This document shows, piece by piece, positions 37,065-45,290 of a DNA stretch of 64,000 nt. Numbering within the stretch: position 1 is the first letter of the stretch; each line of letters begins with the position of its first letter. The stretch is from Parachryseolinea silvisoli (GTDB lineage: Bacteria > Bacteroidota > Bacteroidia > Cytophagales > Cyclobacteriaceae). A program made the translations under genes and the position numbers. Below the pieces are notes generated by a model that saw only the letters and a program-made list of their open reading frames with translations, ran no database searches and had not been told where the DNA came from. The stretch lies in the NCBI RefSeq assembly GCF_021190955.1, contig NZ_JAIOAO010000001.1, positions 2,108,001 to 2,172,000 of the forward strand, read 5' to 3'.

Positions 37065-37352
37065 TCAATGCCCTCCAATGTCGCACTGAACTGCAAGAAC
37101 ACAGGCATATCCCCCAGCGTTACCTAATCTCATCAGCGAAAAACAATCTCGCACCTCCTCAAGGCGCTTGGCATCAAACTTCGCATTCCAAAAGATCTCG
37201 ATTTCTTCTATCGTGAGAAACCCACGATCTGTTTTGTGAAAGGTGCACTTGAAATGCGCGAAGGGGCTTGATGTTAGCCTATCCAAGTCTCCGTGGAAAT
37301 AAAACGCTTTAAAATCGTTACTTTTTAACAAGCAGATGTTTAATGGATTCAT
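37065..37352 (-). CDS. Hypothetical protein, uncertain
   Basis: A minus-strand frame with a possible start at 37352 (MNPLNICLLK) encodes about 95 residues with a plausible soluble composition (FLTIEEIEIFWNAKFDAKRL, then CFSLMRLGNAGGYA). The frame can be extended to 37559, but that part is antisense to what looks like a remnant of another gene on the plus strand, so it is left out. No family is recognised. It could be a small gene or a chance frame in a decaying region. Confidence 0.3.
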   Translation of the reverse strand: MNPLNICLLKSNDFKAFYFHGDLDRLTSSPFAHFKCTFHKTDRGFLTIEEIEIFWNAKFDAKRLEEVRDCFSLMRLGNAGGYACVLAVQCDIGGH

Positions 37353-37643
37353 GAAACTAGCCCACGGGAAACTTCCATTTCGAACGAGTTCAATTTTCTG
37401 GCGGACAACACGTACAGCAGTCAACATTCGGGTGCTTCGGGACAGGAGGGTGATCTGAAATTTGCTACTCAGAAATATACCGGCCGATACAATACCAATA
37501 TCTGGACGATGACGCTTACGGACCGTTTCAGGGGCGGGTCTGAAACATTCTCCTCCCATTTCGAAGCCGTGCGGGGCGGTGTAATCCTGTCACTGACAGA
37601 TGCTAACAATACTACCAATCACTATGTAAAGCGCCAAAGATGA
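37344..37643 (+). pseudogene. Gene remnant, C-terminal part of an unidentified protein
   Basis: The frame is open from after a stop at 37341 to a TGA at 37641 with no usable start codon. From about 37368 it reads like a real protein: EFNFLADNTYSSQHSGASGQ, then KYTGRYNTNIWTMTLTDRF, then HFEAVRGGVILSLTD. The pattern is of a beta-strand-rich small domain of a kind common in secreted Bacteroidota proteins. I cannot name it. The N-terminal part is missing, which suggests a decayed gene. Confidence 0.4.
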
Positions 37644-37816
37644 TGTTTTTGAAATACGTTTACCGCATACCGAGCATGGCTGGCGTTTATTCGCTGCAGG
37701 AAATGGGGGCCAATGGGGGCCCGTCGCTAAAGAAATACGACCATTACGTATTGCCCGCCAGTACCTCTAGTGGAGGGGATGTAGCGTACGTAGTGATCCT
37801 GACTCGGGATGGATGA
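37640..37816 (+). CDS. Short open frame in a remnant region, uncertain
   Basis: 58 codons starting ATGATG and overlapping the previous stop codon as ATGA. The translated text (IPSMAGVYSLQEMGANGG, then YDHYVLPASTSSGG) is not recognised. It may be a further fragment of the same decayed gene in another frame, or a chance frame. Confidence 0.25.
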   Translation: MMFLKYVYRIPSMAGVYSLQEMGANGGPSLKKYDHYVLPASTSSGGDVAYVVILTRDG

Positions 37817-37820
37817 ATTA

Positions 37821-38183
37821 TCACTTTTTCGATAATTCCATTTTATGTTTTGCTCCCCATTTATGTAGTTCCTTGCAAACAGGCATCAGCTCCTTTCCGG
37901 TTTTCGTTAATTCATATTCAACTCTTGGCGGAACTTCCGCATAAACCATTCTTGATACCAAGCCATCTTTTTCCAGTTCTCTTAACTGTAGTGTGAGCAT
38001 TCTTTCTGTGATATTGGAAATTATTTTTTTTAATTCTCCGAAGCGCTTTTTTTCTTTTTGCAATTGCATCAGAATAGGAAGTTTCCACCGACCCCCAACC
38101 AGTTGAACTGAGTAGGTAACGTTGCAATCAGCGATAGAAATCTTATTCTGCTTGTTTGTTGAAGTTTCTTTAGTGTTTGCCAT
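37821..38183 (-). CDS. HxlR family transcriptional regulator
   Basis: 120 residues with the HxlR winged-helix signature: CNVTYSVQLVGGRWKLPIL, RFGELKKIISNITERMLTLQ, the wing YAEVPPRVEYELTKTGKEL, and the end LHKWGAKHKMEL. A single Cys lies early in the protein, a position used for redox or electrophile sensing in some members. It is divergent from an oxidoreductase gene at 38280, and the 96-bp gap holds inverted repeats. This is the typical arrangement for a regulator acting on its neighbour and on itself. Confidence 0.93.
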   Translation of the reverse strand: MANTKETSTNKQNKISIADCNVTYSVQLVGGRWKLPILMQLQKEKKRFGELKKIISNITERMLTLQLRELEKDGLVSRMVYAEVPPRVEYELTKTGKELMPVCKELHKWGAKHKMELSKK

Positions 38184-38211
38184 TACTTACATTTTTGTAT
38201 GTACCATACAA
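38184..38211. promoter_or_regulatory. Candidate HxlR operator: overlapping inverted repeats
   Basis: A perfect dyad TTGTATG-TAC-CATACAA lies at 38195-38211. A second, imperfect dyad TACTTAC-6-GTATGTA at 38184-38203 abuts the HxlR start codon at 38183. The second has the TACTTAC/GTAAGTA style of known HxlR sites. Confidence 0.55.
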
Positions 38212-38279
38212 TTTCCTATGTACTGTGTAAAGGTATTTGTATCCCTATAAATTTGCAATTCAATCAAAAATAAAAGAGA

Positions 38280-39365
38280 ATGAAAACAAATGGTATCAGA
38301 GTCGGATTTATTGGTTTAAATCCCGATAGCCATTGGGCATCAAAATCGCATGTACCCGCATTGAAATTTTTGGCAGAGGATTTTGAAATTGTAGGCGTGG
38401 CAAATACGAACTATGAAAGTGCGAAAAGGTCTTGCGAAGCATTCCAAATCCCCTATGCATTTCACAATGCAGAAGCGCTTATAAACTCGCCTGAAATAGA
38501 TTTGGTAATCGTTACAGTGAAAGTTCCACATCATTTCGCGTTGGTAAAAGCTGCACTGGAATCAGGCAAACACGTGTATTGTGAACATCCACTTGGAAAT
38601 GGTTTGGAGGAAACCAGACTTTTAGCCGAAGTGGCAGCAAGGAAAGATGTTGTGGCCGTCGTAGGAACGCAAATGGTGGTAGCACCTGAGATTTTGTATT
38701 TGCAACAACTCATAAAGGATGGTTATGTAGGGAAAGTTCTATCAACAACCTTGATAGGTTCGGGCGGGAGTTGGCGAAACGAGACTGTTGGAGATTTATA
38801 TTATTTGTATGATAAAGCCAATGGTGCTACTATGCTTACTATACCCTTGGCACATACGTTGGCAGGCGTTACCCGTGTATTGGGGAGTTTTTCAGAGCTT
38901 AGTTCCAGAATGACAAGCAATTTTACCCTGGTGAAAGTATTGGAAACAGGTGAGGTGAAATCGAAAACAGCGGAAGACCAAATTATGGTGATCGGTACGT
39001 TAACAAATGGTATACCTATTTCTGTTCATTACCGTGGTGGCATATCACGTGGTACTAATCTTTTATGGGAAATTAATGGTACTGAAGGCGATATACAGGT
39101 AAGAGGTGGTTCGGGACACGGACAGTTGGCGCCTCTCTCTATTTTTGGAGCAAGAGGCATTGAGAAAGAACTGCAATTATTGAAAGTCCCAGTCGAGTTT
39201 AGTAATAATCTTCCCGAAGACCCACTGGTAGGAAATGTAGCCCGAATTTATAAGTTGCTCGCAGACGACATTCGAATCCATACCCGAAATGCACCCTCTT
39301 TTAATGATGCTGTACAGCTTTATAAATTACTGAATAATATAGAAACGTCTGCAAAAAATGCTTAG
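38280..39365 (+). CDS. Gfo/Idh/MocA family oxidoreductase
   Basis: 361 residues. An N-terminal Rossmann domain (GFIGLNPDSHWASKSHVPAL, then VVTVKVPHHFALVKAALESG with the conserved KHVYCEHPL) is followed by the C-terminal alpha/beta domain (AHTLAGVTRVLGSF, PISVHYRGGISRG). The catalytic Lys is replaced in the usual EKP motif, which reads CEHP, so activity is not certain. The family acts on sugars and related polyols. The gene appears more AT-rich than the SusC/D region. It is divergent from the HxlR gene. Confidence 0.9.
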   Translation: MKTNGIRVGFIGLNPDSHWASKSHVPALKFLAEDFEIVGVANTNYESAKRSCEAFQIPYAFHNAEALINSPEIDLVIVTVKVPHHFALVKAALESGKHVYCEHPLGNGLEETRLLAEVAARKDVVAVVGTQMVVAPEILYLQQLIKDGYVGKVLSTTLIGSGGSWRNETVGDLYYLYDKANGATMLTIPLAHTLAGVTRVLGSFSELSSRMTSNFTLVKVLETGEVKSKTAEDQIMVIGTLTNGIPISVHYRGGISRGTNLLWEINGTEGDIQVRGGSGHGQLAPLSIFGARGIEKELQLLKVPVEFSNNLPEDPLVGNVARIYKLLADDIRIHTRNAPSFNDAVQLYKLLNNIETSAKNA

Positions 39366-39474
39366 GCCAGCACACAACCGGATCAACCCAACGCTGTTCT
39401 TTAACTTGCTGGCGTCACTTATCTCCGATGGTATGCACACGATCGGCTCTCGGCCGGCTGTGAACGTGTACACT

Positions 39475-39590
39475 TAAAATCCCGCAGGAACTCGCGGGTA
39501 GACTTGCCTGTACGCGCTTTTAGTTTGCGGTGTAATTGCATACGGCTTAGCCCAGTGGCTGTTGTAAAAACGCTTCTGCGTCGAAGGTGG
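39475..39590 (-). pseudogene. AraC-type helix-turn-helix remnant
   Basis: On the minus strand from 39559 the frame reads GLSRMQLHRKLKARTGKSTR followed by EFLRDF, a near-canonical second helix-turn-helix of an AraC or hybrid histidine-kinase protein. In another frame just upstream is DAEAFLQQPLG, which would complete the first helix after a frameshift. No start or further domain remains. Confidence 0.55.
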
Positions 39591-39862
39591 CCTCGGTGTA
39601 ACGTTTCCAGGATGGCCTTTTAACGCACCATGCCGCCACCGTGTGTTGTACCAGTACATATACTTCTCAATGTGCTCCTTAGCGTCGTAATTGCCCGAAA
39701 AGTAAATCGATCCATGAGTTCGTGCTGCTGGATGGAGTGGAATGCTTCGATGTAGGCATTTTCTTCCGGTGTGGCGACATGTGTAAACTCTTGTCGAGTT
39801 TCGAATGCCTGCAGCACCTGGCGCAACTGATGGCGATGAACTGCGTTTCGATTCCTATCCGG
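39565..39862 (-). pseudogene. Degenerate IS3-family transposase (rve) fragment
   Basis: Three minus-strand frames together give the end of an IS3/IS150-type integrase core. The parts are TQFIAIS, then FTHVATPEENAYIEAFHSI and QQHELMDRFTF, then NYDAKEHIEKYMYWYNTRW and RHGALKG. The catalytic Glu region (EENAYIEAFHS) is present, but the frame is broken at least twice and the N-terminal half is absent. No terminal inverted repeats or target duplication are visible. It is a decayed relic. Confidence 0.75.
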
Positions 39863-39871
39863 TTAGACACA

Positions 39872-39916
39872 AAAAAGCCTTCCAATTTTAACAATTAGAA
39901 GGCTTTTTAGTAGTAG
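39872..39916. repeat. Second copy of the tRNA-Arg terminator sequence
   Basis: This 45-bp stretch (start AAAAAGCCTTCCAATTTT, end TTAGTAGTAG) differs at only three positions from 41891-41935, which directly follows tRNA-Arg. The hairpin AAAGCCTTCYAATT / AATTAGAAGGCTTT is kept. No tRNA sequence follows here. After it, 39917-40115 holds no gene that I can see. Confidence 0.8.
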
Positions 39917-40115
39917 ACCGGACGGTGCTGCATTCGTGCTCCCTGAATCCTGATCTCCAAACTCTTCAAAGGCTGTAATGGCCGCAAAAGCATTTAAATA
40001 CCTGACAATTTTGACAGGTTTTATTCCTACAGTGTGATTAACGCTGGCCCTAATACTTCAGGAATAATATATAGACGAGCCTGAACCCGGTCATTTTGCA
40101 ATTCTGCATGGTTAA

Positions 40116-40934
40116 TCATCGCTGTTTCATTTCAGCAACCGCATCACTGAAGGTCATTACCCGAACCCTATCGGCATTCGCTGACAAATAGTTCAGTAAA
40201 TCCTGATGTGCTTCCTTGGAAACATTAAATAGCAATCCCCCTATGTCATGGAATTGAAATATTCCTAACCCGTTTGAGCGAATGGTTCTTTCTACGAACT
40301 CGATCAACGCCGCACCTGTCGTTCCCTCCATTACATGCCAACTTGGTACTTTTAGTCCGTCCAGATCTTTTCCGTTCGAAATATTGTTATGCGCGTCGCC
40401 GCCAGAACGGCCATAGGAGATTATACCAAGCTCCCGAAGCACGGCGGCGTAGTCCACACCGCCGATCGACGTCTCATTGCAAGGATAGGCATAAGCTCTC
40501 TTCGACTTTTTACCCATTATTATGTCTAGGTAACTATGCATGGTGCGAATTTCTGACATCAGCCGTTCCAGATCATAAGCTTCTAATGCTACCTCTTTTT
40601 CCCACCCGAGCCGCTCAGGACAAGGATGAAACAATGTATGGTTGCCTAACTCATGTCCTTGAATTGATGCGGCCTTCCAACGGACCAGCGATGGTGATGC
40701 ATGTCCTATCTGATTTGAGCTTCCAGCGAGCGAATTAACGAAAAACGTTGCTTTAAGATTTAATGCGTTCAACTGCGGTATCACATTATCCAACTGCGAT
40801 GGAAGAGCGTCGTCATATGTCAGGCATATAATAGCGGCTGACACTCCTTTGTTTTTTAAAGGCGCTTGGCAGAAAGTGTCCAAGCTGATTTGCATAGCCA
40901 TTAACCCGAGTATGATAGTGGTGATGTAACGCAT
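40116..40934 (-). CDS. Polysaccharide deacetylase family protein, secreted
   Basis: 272 residues from the ATG at 40934, chosen for its signal peptide (MRYITTIILGLMAMQI, then FCQAPL). The NodB-type fold is recognised: ICLTYDDAL holds the catalytic and metal Asp pair, LGNHTLFHPC holds the metal His residues of the second motif (H..H), and AYPCNETSIG corresponds to the third motif. Members remove N-acetyl groups from chitin, peptidoglycan or exopolysaccharide. It is isolated, in the stretch between the two copies of the tRNA terminator repeat. Confidence 0.88.
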   Translation of the reverse strand: MRYITTIILGLMAMQISLDTFCQAPLKNKGVSAAIICLTYDDALPSQLDNVIPQLNALNLKATFFVNSLAGSSNQIGHASPSLVRWKAASIQGHELGNHTLFHPCPERLGWEKEVALEAYDLERLMSEIRTMHSYLDIIMGKKSKRAYAYPCNETSIGGVDYAAVLRELGIISYGRSGGDAHNNISNGKDLDGLKVPSWHVMEGTTGAALIEFVERTIRSNGLGIFQFHDIGGLLFNVSKEAHQDLLNYLSANADRVRVMTFSDAVAEMKQR

Positions 40935-41268
40935 ATCGTCAATGTTTAATGTCCCACATAAGGCAAGCCGACACAATTGAACGTTTCTTTAAATCGATCT
41001 ACATTTTCGCCGTATCATACCCCCATAAAATTCGTAAAAAACACAAAGCGCCACCATTCCCTTTTTGGGTACTTACAAATTGTTTTCACACCCTGAGAAG
41101 GGCAGTTGAGTCAGGATTTTTTAAAGATCGCAGAACTGGCAAAATCGCCTTGCTTTCGCGATCCGATGCATAGGTGTACGTATTTAGAGAACGAGACCAG
41201 CGCTCCAAATCAATAACCGTTTGCGATATTTGCTTGGACAAATGGGACAGAAGATCAATAATAGAATA
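40935..41268. other. Intergenic stretch with no confident feature
   Basis: About 330 bp separate the divergent deacetylase and orphan gene. A weak hairpin CCTGA / TCAGG near 41092-41115 is followed by a T-run (ATTTTTT). I see no convincing gene or promoter consensus here. Confidence 0.5.
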
Positions 41269-41727
41269 ATGAGCGACAAATTTATTAATCCTCTTAAGGA
41301 GTTTTCCAGCAAGATTGTTTCAATTTCAAATGACTTTCCAGACAACATCAATTCCATTCTGACGGCGCATGGCATTAAATTATGTAATACGAGAATTGAG
41401 TTGAACAAGAAACCATATTGGATAGAGTGGAATGACTATCCAGATCACCATTCATTTTACTACGACTTCGACAACAATGAGGAAACCGTAAGGGCGTATT
41501 TTCGTAATTCCAAACTACGTAATTATGAATATGTAATTATGGACTTTGGTTACCAATTACCTCTTTCAAAAATTCCTATAGATATATTTATAAATTATTG
41601 GTACGAACTTGTTATCATAGCAGGATATGAGTCAGTCGTGGTAACGGAGGATGGAAAGTTGTTTATGGAATTTATACGACTGGGTTATGATTTAAAAAGC
41701 AATTTTCCGATCAAGGAAGCCTCCTAA
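41269..41727 (+). CDS. Hypothetical protein
   Basis: 152 residues from the ATG at 41269; earlier in-frame starts are possible. It is acidic and aromatic-rich (KKPYWIEWNDYPDHHSFYYD, then KIPIDIFINYWYELVIIAGY). No signal peptide or membrane segment is visible. The family is not recognised. It is noticeably AT-rich and lies alone in the stretch bracketed by the repeated tRNA terminator, which fits an acquired gene. A toxin-immunity or defence role is possible but not shown. Confidence 0.6.
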   Translation: MSDKFINPLKEFSSKIVSISNDFPDNINSILTAHGIKLCNTRIELNKKPYWIEWNDYPDHHSFYYDFDNNEETVRAYFRNSKLRNYEYVIMDFGYQLPLSKIPIDIFINYWYELVIIAGYESVVVTEDGKLFMEFIRLGYDLKSNFPIKEAS

Positions 41728-41890
41728 ATTGGGATGGTAAACGTAAAGTGATCGTTAGTTAGTCCGGGGTTGCAAAGAAAGATACGGTATGTCACGCATT
41801 TAACGATGGGGCGCTTGATGAATACATGTTCAAAAAATCCCTAAAAATAGTTACGCTATGCACAGTTCGATTCCCCTTCAGTCGGACATT

Positions 41891-41932
41891 AAAAAGCCTT
41901 CTAATTTTCGCAATTAGAAGGCTTTTTAGTAG
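41891..41932 (-). terminator. Terminator of tRNA-Arg
   Basis: On the minus strand the tRNA end is followed by a hairpin AAAAAGCCTTCTAATT / AATTAGAAGGCTTTTT with a 5-nt loop and T-run. A near-identical copy lies at 39872-39916. Confidence 0.85.
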
Positions 41933-42004
41933 TAGCCCCGACAGGAATCGAACCTGCATCAAAAGTTTAGGAAACTCCTATTCTATCCATTGAACTACGG
42001 GGCC
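41933..42004 (-). tRNA. tRNA-Arg (anticodon CCT)
   Basis: A cloverleaf folds from 72 nt. The acceptor is GGCCCCG with CGGGGCT (first pair G-T), the D stem is GTTC/GAAT, the anticodon stem is GGAGT/ACTTT with loop TTCCTAA giving anticodon CCT, and the T arm is GCAGG TTCGATT CCTGT. The discriminator is A and CCA is not encoded. A promoter -7 element is present upstream and a hairpin terminator follows. Confidence 0.93.
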
Positions 42005-42045
42005 ATCTTGCCATAAATGACCTTTACGGCATAGGGCAAGGGGCG

Positions 42046-42053
42046 CAAAGATA
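42046..42053 (-). promoter_or_regulatory. Probable -7 element of the tRNA-Arg promoter
   Basis: TATCTTTG on the minus strand fits TAnnTTTG. The start site near 42039 would give a leader of about 35 nt before the tRNA. No good -33 motif is visible. Confidence 0.5.
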
Positions 42054-42243
42054 AAAAATATTGTGTGTCCGTTGTTTTTTTTATTTACTTACTGGCTATG
42101 AATAAGTTACAATCTATTGAGTTTTTCCATATCCTCTGGAGACTGGCCGCATGGCAGGCCCGTGTCTCGCCTGGAAGTGAGCTAAAACCTCAAGTCACTT
42201 TTGTTTCCCACGTATTGCGATGGATCTGTAGCTTTGTCCGGCC

Positions 42244-42747
42244 GTGAAGAAACTTTCCATCTTTATTACAGAGCTTTCCCCCGAAGAGGTTTTGACGGTA
42301 TTAAGAAACCACACTTTTCCTACCGCGGGGGAGTTTCTGATATTACCTTTTGGATCACATTATTTCTCTGGCATGGTATCAGAGAAACGTATTCATGTTC
42401 GAAATGCATTAAGGTTTGGCAGGGGAGAGATTTCACCCATCTTGCATATTTCTGTGCAGCCACTGGACGACCGTACCGAGATAACGATCTATGACGATAC
42501 AGAAGACGAAATCAGAACCAGCTATCTGATATATCTAACACTGTCGCTCTGTATGTCGGTAACGATACTCCTTGTTGGCGTTATTGGTTATATAGCAAAG
42601 CCAGAAGAGTTCTCCCTATTTTGGACAATTGCCATTAGTCTGCTGGTCTCCCTTCCTGCCTTTTTCTTTAAAGTTCTTACCAGGGTACAAATCGATAGAA
42701 AGAGCGAAAGCGATGTGGCGTATCTGTTCAGCGTTTTGAAACGTTGA
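42244..42747 (+). CDS. Hypothetical membrane protein
   Basis: 167 residues starting with GTG at 42244. Two adjacent membrane segments lie near the C-terminus (LIYLTLSLCMSVTILLVGVI and LFWTIAISLLVSLPAFFF), preceded by a soluble domain of about 95 residues with strand-like content (EFLILPFGSHYF, ISPILHISVQPLDDRTEITI). The family is not recognised. It converges with hflX, 27 bp apart. Confidence 0.6.
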   Translation: MKKLSIFITELSPEEVLTVLRNHTFPTAGEFLILPFGSHYFSGMVSEKRIHVRNALRFGRGEISPILHISVQPLDDRTEITIYDDTEDEIRTSYLIYLTLSLCMSVTILLVGVIGYIAKPEEFSLFWTIAISLLVSLPAFFFKVLTRVQIDRKSESDVAYLFSVLKR

Positions 42748-42774
42748 TGGTACGCCGCAGTTCCATATTTTCCC

Positions 42775-43974
42775 TCACACCGACTCAACCGGCCACGGCG
42801 AGAACTCATACCCATCCTTAAAGAAGTTCGGGAAAATCTGAATATGTCTGTCCTTCACCTTCTCAAAAATCAATTGCTTCAGCCCATTAATATTCTCATT
42901 GCCTGTCGCCGAAACAAACACCACATGCTCAAATCCTTTCTCGCGGTAAAAGCCCCGCATCTCCTCCAGGTTGATGTCAGGATTTTTTTCACGGAAGAGG
43001 TCGATTTTGTTCAGTATCAAAACCGTTGGAATATTGGCCGCGCCAATCTCTTCCAGGGTCTTGGTGACAACCTCGATCTGATTGTCGTGGTACGGATGTG
43101 CCAGGTCTACAACGTGGAGCAGCAGATCGGCTTCGCGGACTTCGTCGAGGGTGGATTTGAATGACTCGATGAGGTGATGGGGCAGCTTGCGAATGAACCC
43201 TACGGTGTCGGACAGCAGGAACGGGATGTTGCCAAATACTACTTTGCGCACAGTGGAGTCGACGGTGGCAAAGAGCTTGTCTTCGGCCAGTACGCCGGAG
43301 CCGGACAGCAAATTCATAAGCGTGGACTTGCCGACGTTGGTATATCCCACCAGGGCTACACGCACAACGCCGCCGCGTGACTTGCGCTGGGTGGCGCGTT
43401 GTTTTTCGATCTTTTCGAGCCGCTCTTTTAAGACCGTGATCTGCTGACGGATGTTACGACGGTCGGTCTCGATTTCCTTTTCACCTGCACCACCGCGGGT
43501 ACCAGTACCACCGCGCTGGCGTTCCAGGTGGGTCCACATGCGGGTGAGTCGGGGCAACAGGTATTGGTTCATGGCAAGTTCGACTTGCGTCTTGGCCTGA
43601 GCGGTCTGCGCGCGCCACAGGAAAATATCCAGAATCAATAAGCTGCGATCGTAGATGCGCACCGTAAAATCTTCTTGCTCTTTGGGATTGAACTCACGCT
43701 CGAGGTTGCGCAGCTGCGACGGCGTAAGGTCTTCGTCGAAGATGATGTGACGTACCTGGTGTTGCATCACGAACTGCTTGAGCTCCGCCAACTTACCTTT
43801 TCCGAGAAAAGTGCGCGAGTCGGGGTGCGGCAAATTCTGCACGACCTGGTGGATGGTCTTGATGCCCGACGTCTCTGCCAGAAAAGCCAGCTCGTCGAGA
43901 TGCTCCTGGGTCTCCTCCTGGGTGCGGGTGCTGCTAAGTGCTACTAAAACGGCTGTATTTTCTGCTTCCTTCAT
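42775..43974 (-). CDS. hflX: GTPase HflX
   Basis: 399 residues from the ATG at 43974, the normal HflX length. The N-terminal HflX domain includes PDSRTFLGKGKLAELKQFV and IIFDEDLTPSQLRNLE. The helical linker (ERQRGGTGTRGGAGEKEIET) follows. The G domain has G1 GYTNVGKS near residue 207, G3 DTVGFIRKLPHHLIESFKST and G4 NKID. HflX splits stalled or hibernating ribosomes using GTP. It is monocistronic and divergent from the exopolysaccharide gene cluster. Confidence 0.97.
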   Translation of the reverse strand: MKEAENTAVLVALSSTRTQEETQEHLDELAFLAETSGIKTIHQVVQNLPHPDSRTFLGKGKLAELKQFVMQHQVRHIIFDEDLTPSQLRNLEREFNPKEQEDFTVRIYDRSLLILDIFLWRAQTAQAKTQVELAMNQYLLPRLTRMWTHLERQRGGTGTRGGAGEKEIETDRRNIRQQITVLKERLEKIEKQRATQRKSRGGVVRVALVGYTNVGKSTLMNLLSGSGVLAEDKLFATVDSTVRKVVFGNIPFLLSDTVGFIRKLPHHLIESFKSTLDEVREADLLLHVVDLAHPYHDNQIEVVTKTLEEIGAANIPTVLILNKIDLFREKNPDINLEEMRGFYREKGFEHVVFVSATGNENINGLKQLIFEKVKDRHIQIFPNFFKDGYEFSPWPVESV

Positions 43975-44021
43975 ATCTTTTACAAAAATGAACAATCTTA
44001 ACGTATTATTTTTTCGGGTTG

Positions 44022-44053
44022 TTGCACGGTTGGGTTACTTTTTCCTATTTTTG
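44022..44053 (+). promoter_or_regulatory. Promoter of the exopolysaccharide gene cluster
   Basis: TTG (44022-44024) and TATTTTTG (44046-44053) are separated by 21 nt and match the Bacteroidota -33/-7 layout. The predicted start near 44060 leaves a leader of about 100 nt before the glycosyltransferase ATG. Confidence 0.6.
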
Positions 44054-44160
44054 ATGATACACCGACACCCGAATTCAAGCTGGAATTTCCTCACGTACAG
44101 CTGAATTTTCTACCCTTTACCGAATTCAGGATAATTTCAATTTTCTCAACCAGAGCCCAA

Positions 44161-45273
44161 ATGAGAATTGCTATCGTCCTCAACACGTCTTGGAATATTT
44201 ACAATTTCCGGATGAACTTTGTTCGCGCCCTGCTTGAAGAAGGGCATGAGGTGCACACCGTGGCACCCGAAGATGAGTACACAAATCTCCTTGTGGCCGC
44301 CGGTTGCGTGCACCACAAGGTACGGATGGACAGCCGGGGAGCTAACCCAGTGAAGGATTCTGCCTTAATTGTAGAATTGTACACGATTTACAAAAAAATC
44401 CGCCCCGACGTCATCTTACACTACACGATCAAACCGAATGTGTACGGCACCCTGGCAGCGTCGATGCTGAAGATTCCCGTCGTGAATAACGTATGTGGCC
44501 TGGGCACGGTCTTTCTCAAGGACAACCTCGTGTCGGCTGTAGCGATCGCGCTCTATAAGATCAGTTTCCGCTTTGCGCGAAAGGTCTTCTTCCAGAACCC
44601 TGACGACTTAAAACTGTTCGTAACCCGCAAGCTTGTGCCGGAGCGTGCCGTGGATCTGGTGCCCGGTTCGGGCATCGACCTGGGGAAGTTCCAGCCAATG
44701 GCATTCCGTCGCAATGACACTTTTACATTTCTAATGATCTCCCGCCTCATTACTGACAAGGGAGTGATGGAATATATTGAAGCCGTCAAGAAATTACGTG
44801 CGGCCGGAATGAACGCCCGCTTCCAGGTGCTGGGTGCGATGGACCCACTGCACAAGCGCGGCATCAAGACCGAGGTGATCCAGGAATGGATCGACCAGGG
44901 CATTATCGAATACCTGGGCACGACCGACGACGTGCGTCGGTTCATTCACGCGGCCGACTGCGTCGTGCTGCCTTCGTACCGTGAAGGTACGCCGCGCACA
45001 TTGCTGGAAGCCGCCAGCTCGTCCAAGCCCATTATCGCCACGGATGTGCCGGGCTGCAACCATGTTGTGAAAAACAATTTTAATGGCCTTCTTTGCAGGC
45101 TGAAAGATGCAGACGACCTGGCTGAAAAGATGAAGGAGATGGCCGATATGGAAAGTGCCACCCTCAAGCTTTTTGGAGAAAATGGTCGGACGAAGATGGA
45201 AACGGAGTACAGCGAGTCCGTTGTCATCGACAAGTACCTGCAGACGATCAGCGAATTCAAAAAGGCATCGTAA
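44161..45273 (+). CDS. Glycosyltransferase family 4 protein
   Basis: 370 residues with a GT-B fold. The N-terminal acceptor domain begins MRIAIVLNTSWNIYNFRMNF. The C-terminal nucleotide-sugar domain has MISRLITDKGVMEYIEAV, VLGAMDP and the donor-binding EGTPRTLLEAASSSKPIIAT. The Glu pair of the EX7E motif is in the EGTPRTLLEA stretch. It adds a sugar to the lipid-linked repeat unit of a surface polysaccharide, in the cytoplasm. First gene of a co-directional run. Confidence 0.93.
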   Translation: MRIAIVLNTSWNIYNFRMNFVRALLEEGHEVHTVAPEDEYTNLLVAAGCVHHKVRMDSRGANPVKDSALIVELYTIYKKIRPDVILHYTIKPNVYGTLAASMLKIPVVNNVCGLGTVFLKDNLVSAVAIALYKISFRFARKVFFQNPDDLKLFVTRKLVPERAVDLVPGSGIDLGKFQPMAFRRNDTFTFLMISRLITDKGVMEYIEAVKKLRAAGMNARFQVLGAMDPLHKRGIKTEVIQEWIDQGIIEYLGTTDDVRRFIHAADCVVLPSYREGTPRTLLEAASSSKPIIATDVPGCNHVVKNNFNGLLCRLKDADDLAEKMKEMADMESATLKLFGENGRTKMETEYSESVVIDKYLQTISEFKKAS

Positions 45274-45290
45274 CTGGCCATTGATTTTTC

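Noticed and set aside
37353-37559. N-terminal extension of the minus-strand frame at 37065
   Set aside because: This part is antisense to the better-looking plus-strand remnant and has an unlikely composition, so only the part after 37352 is kept, at low confidence.
39474-39659. A continuous minus-strand frame of 61 codons over the transposase and AraC remnants
   Set aside because: Only its first third matches a transposase end; the rest is out of frame with the AraC helix-turn-helix, so it is not a gene.
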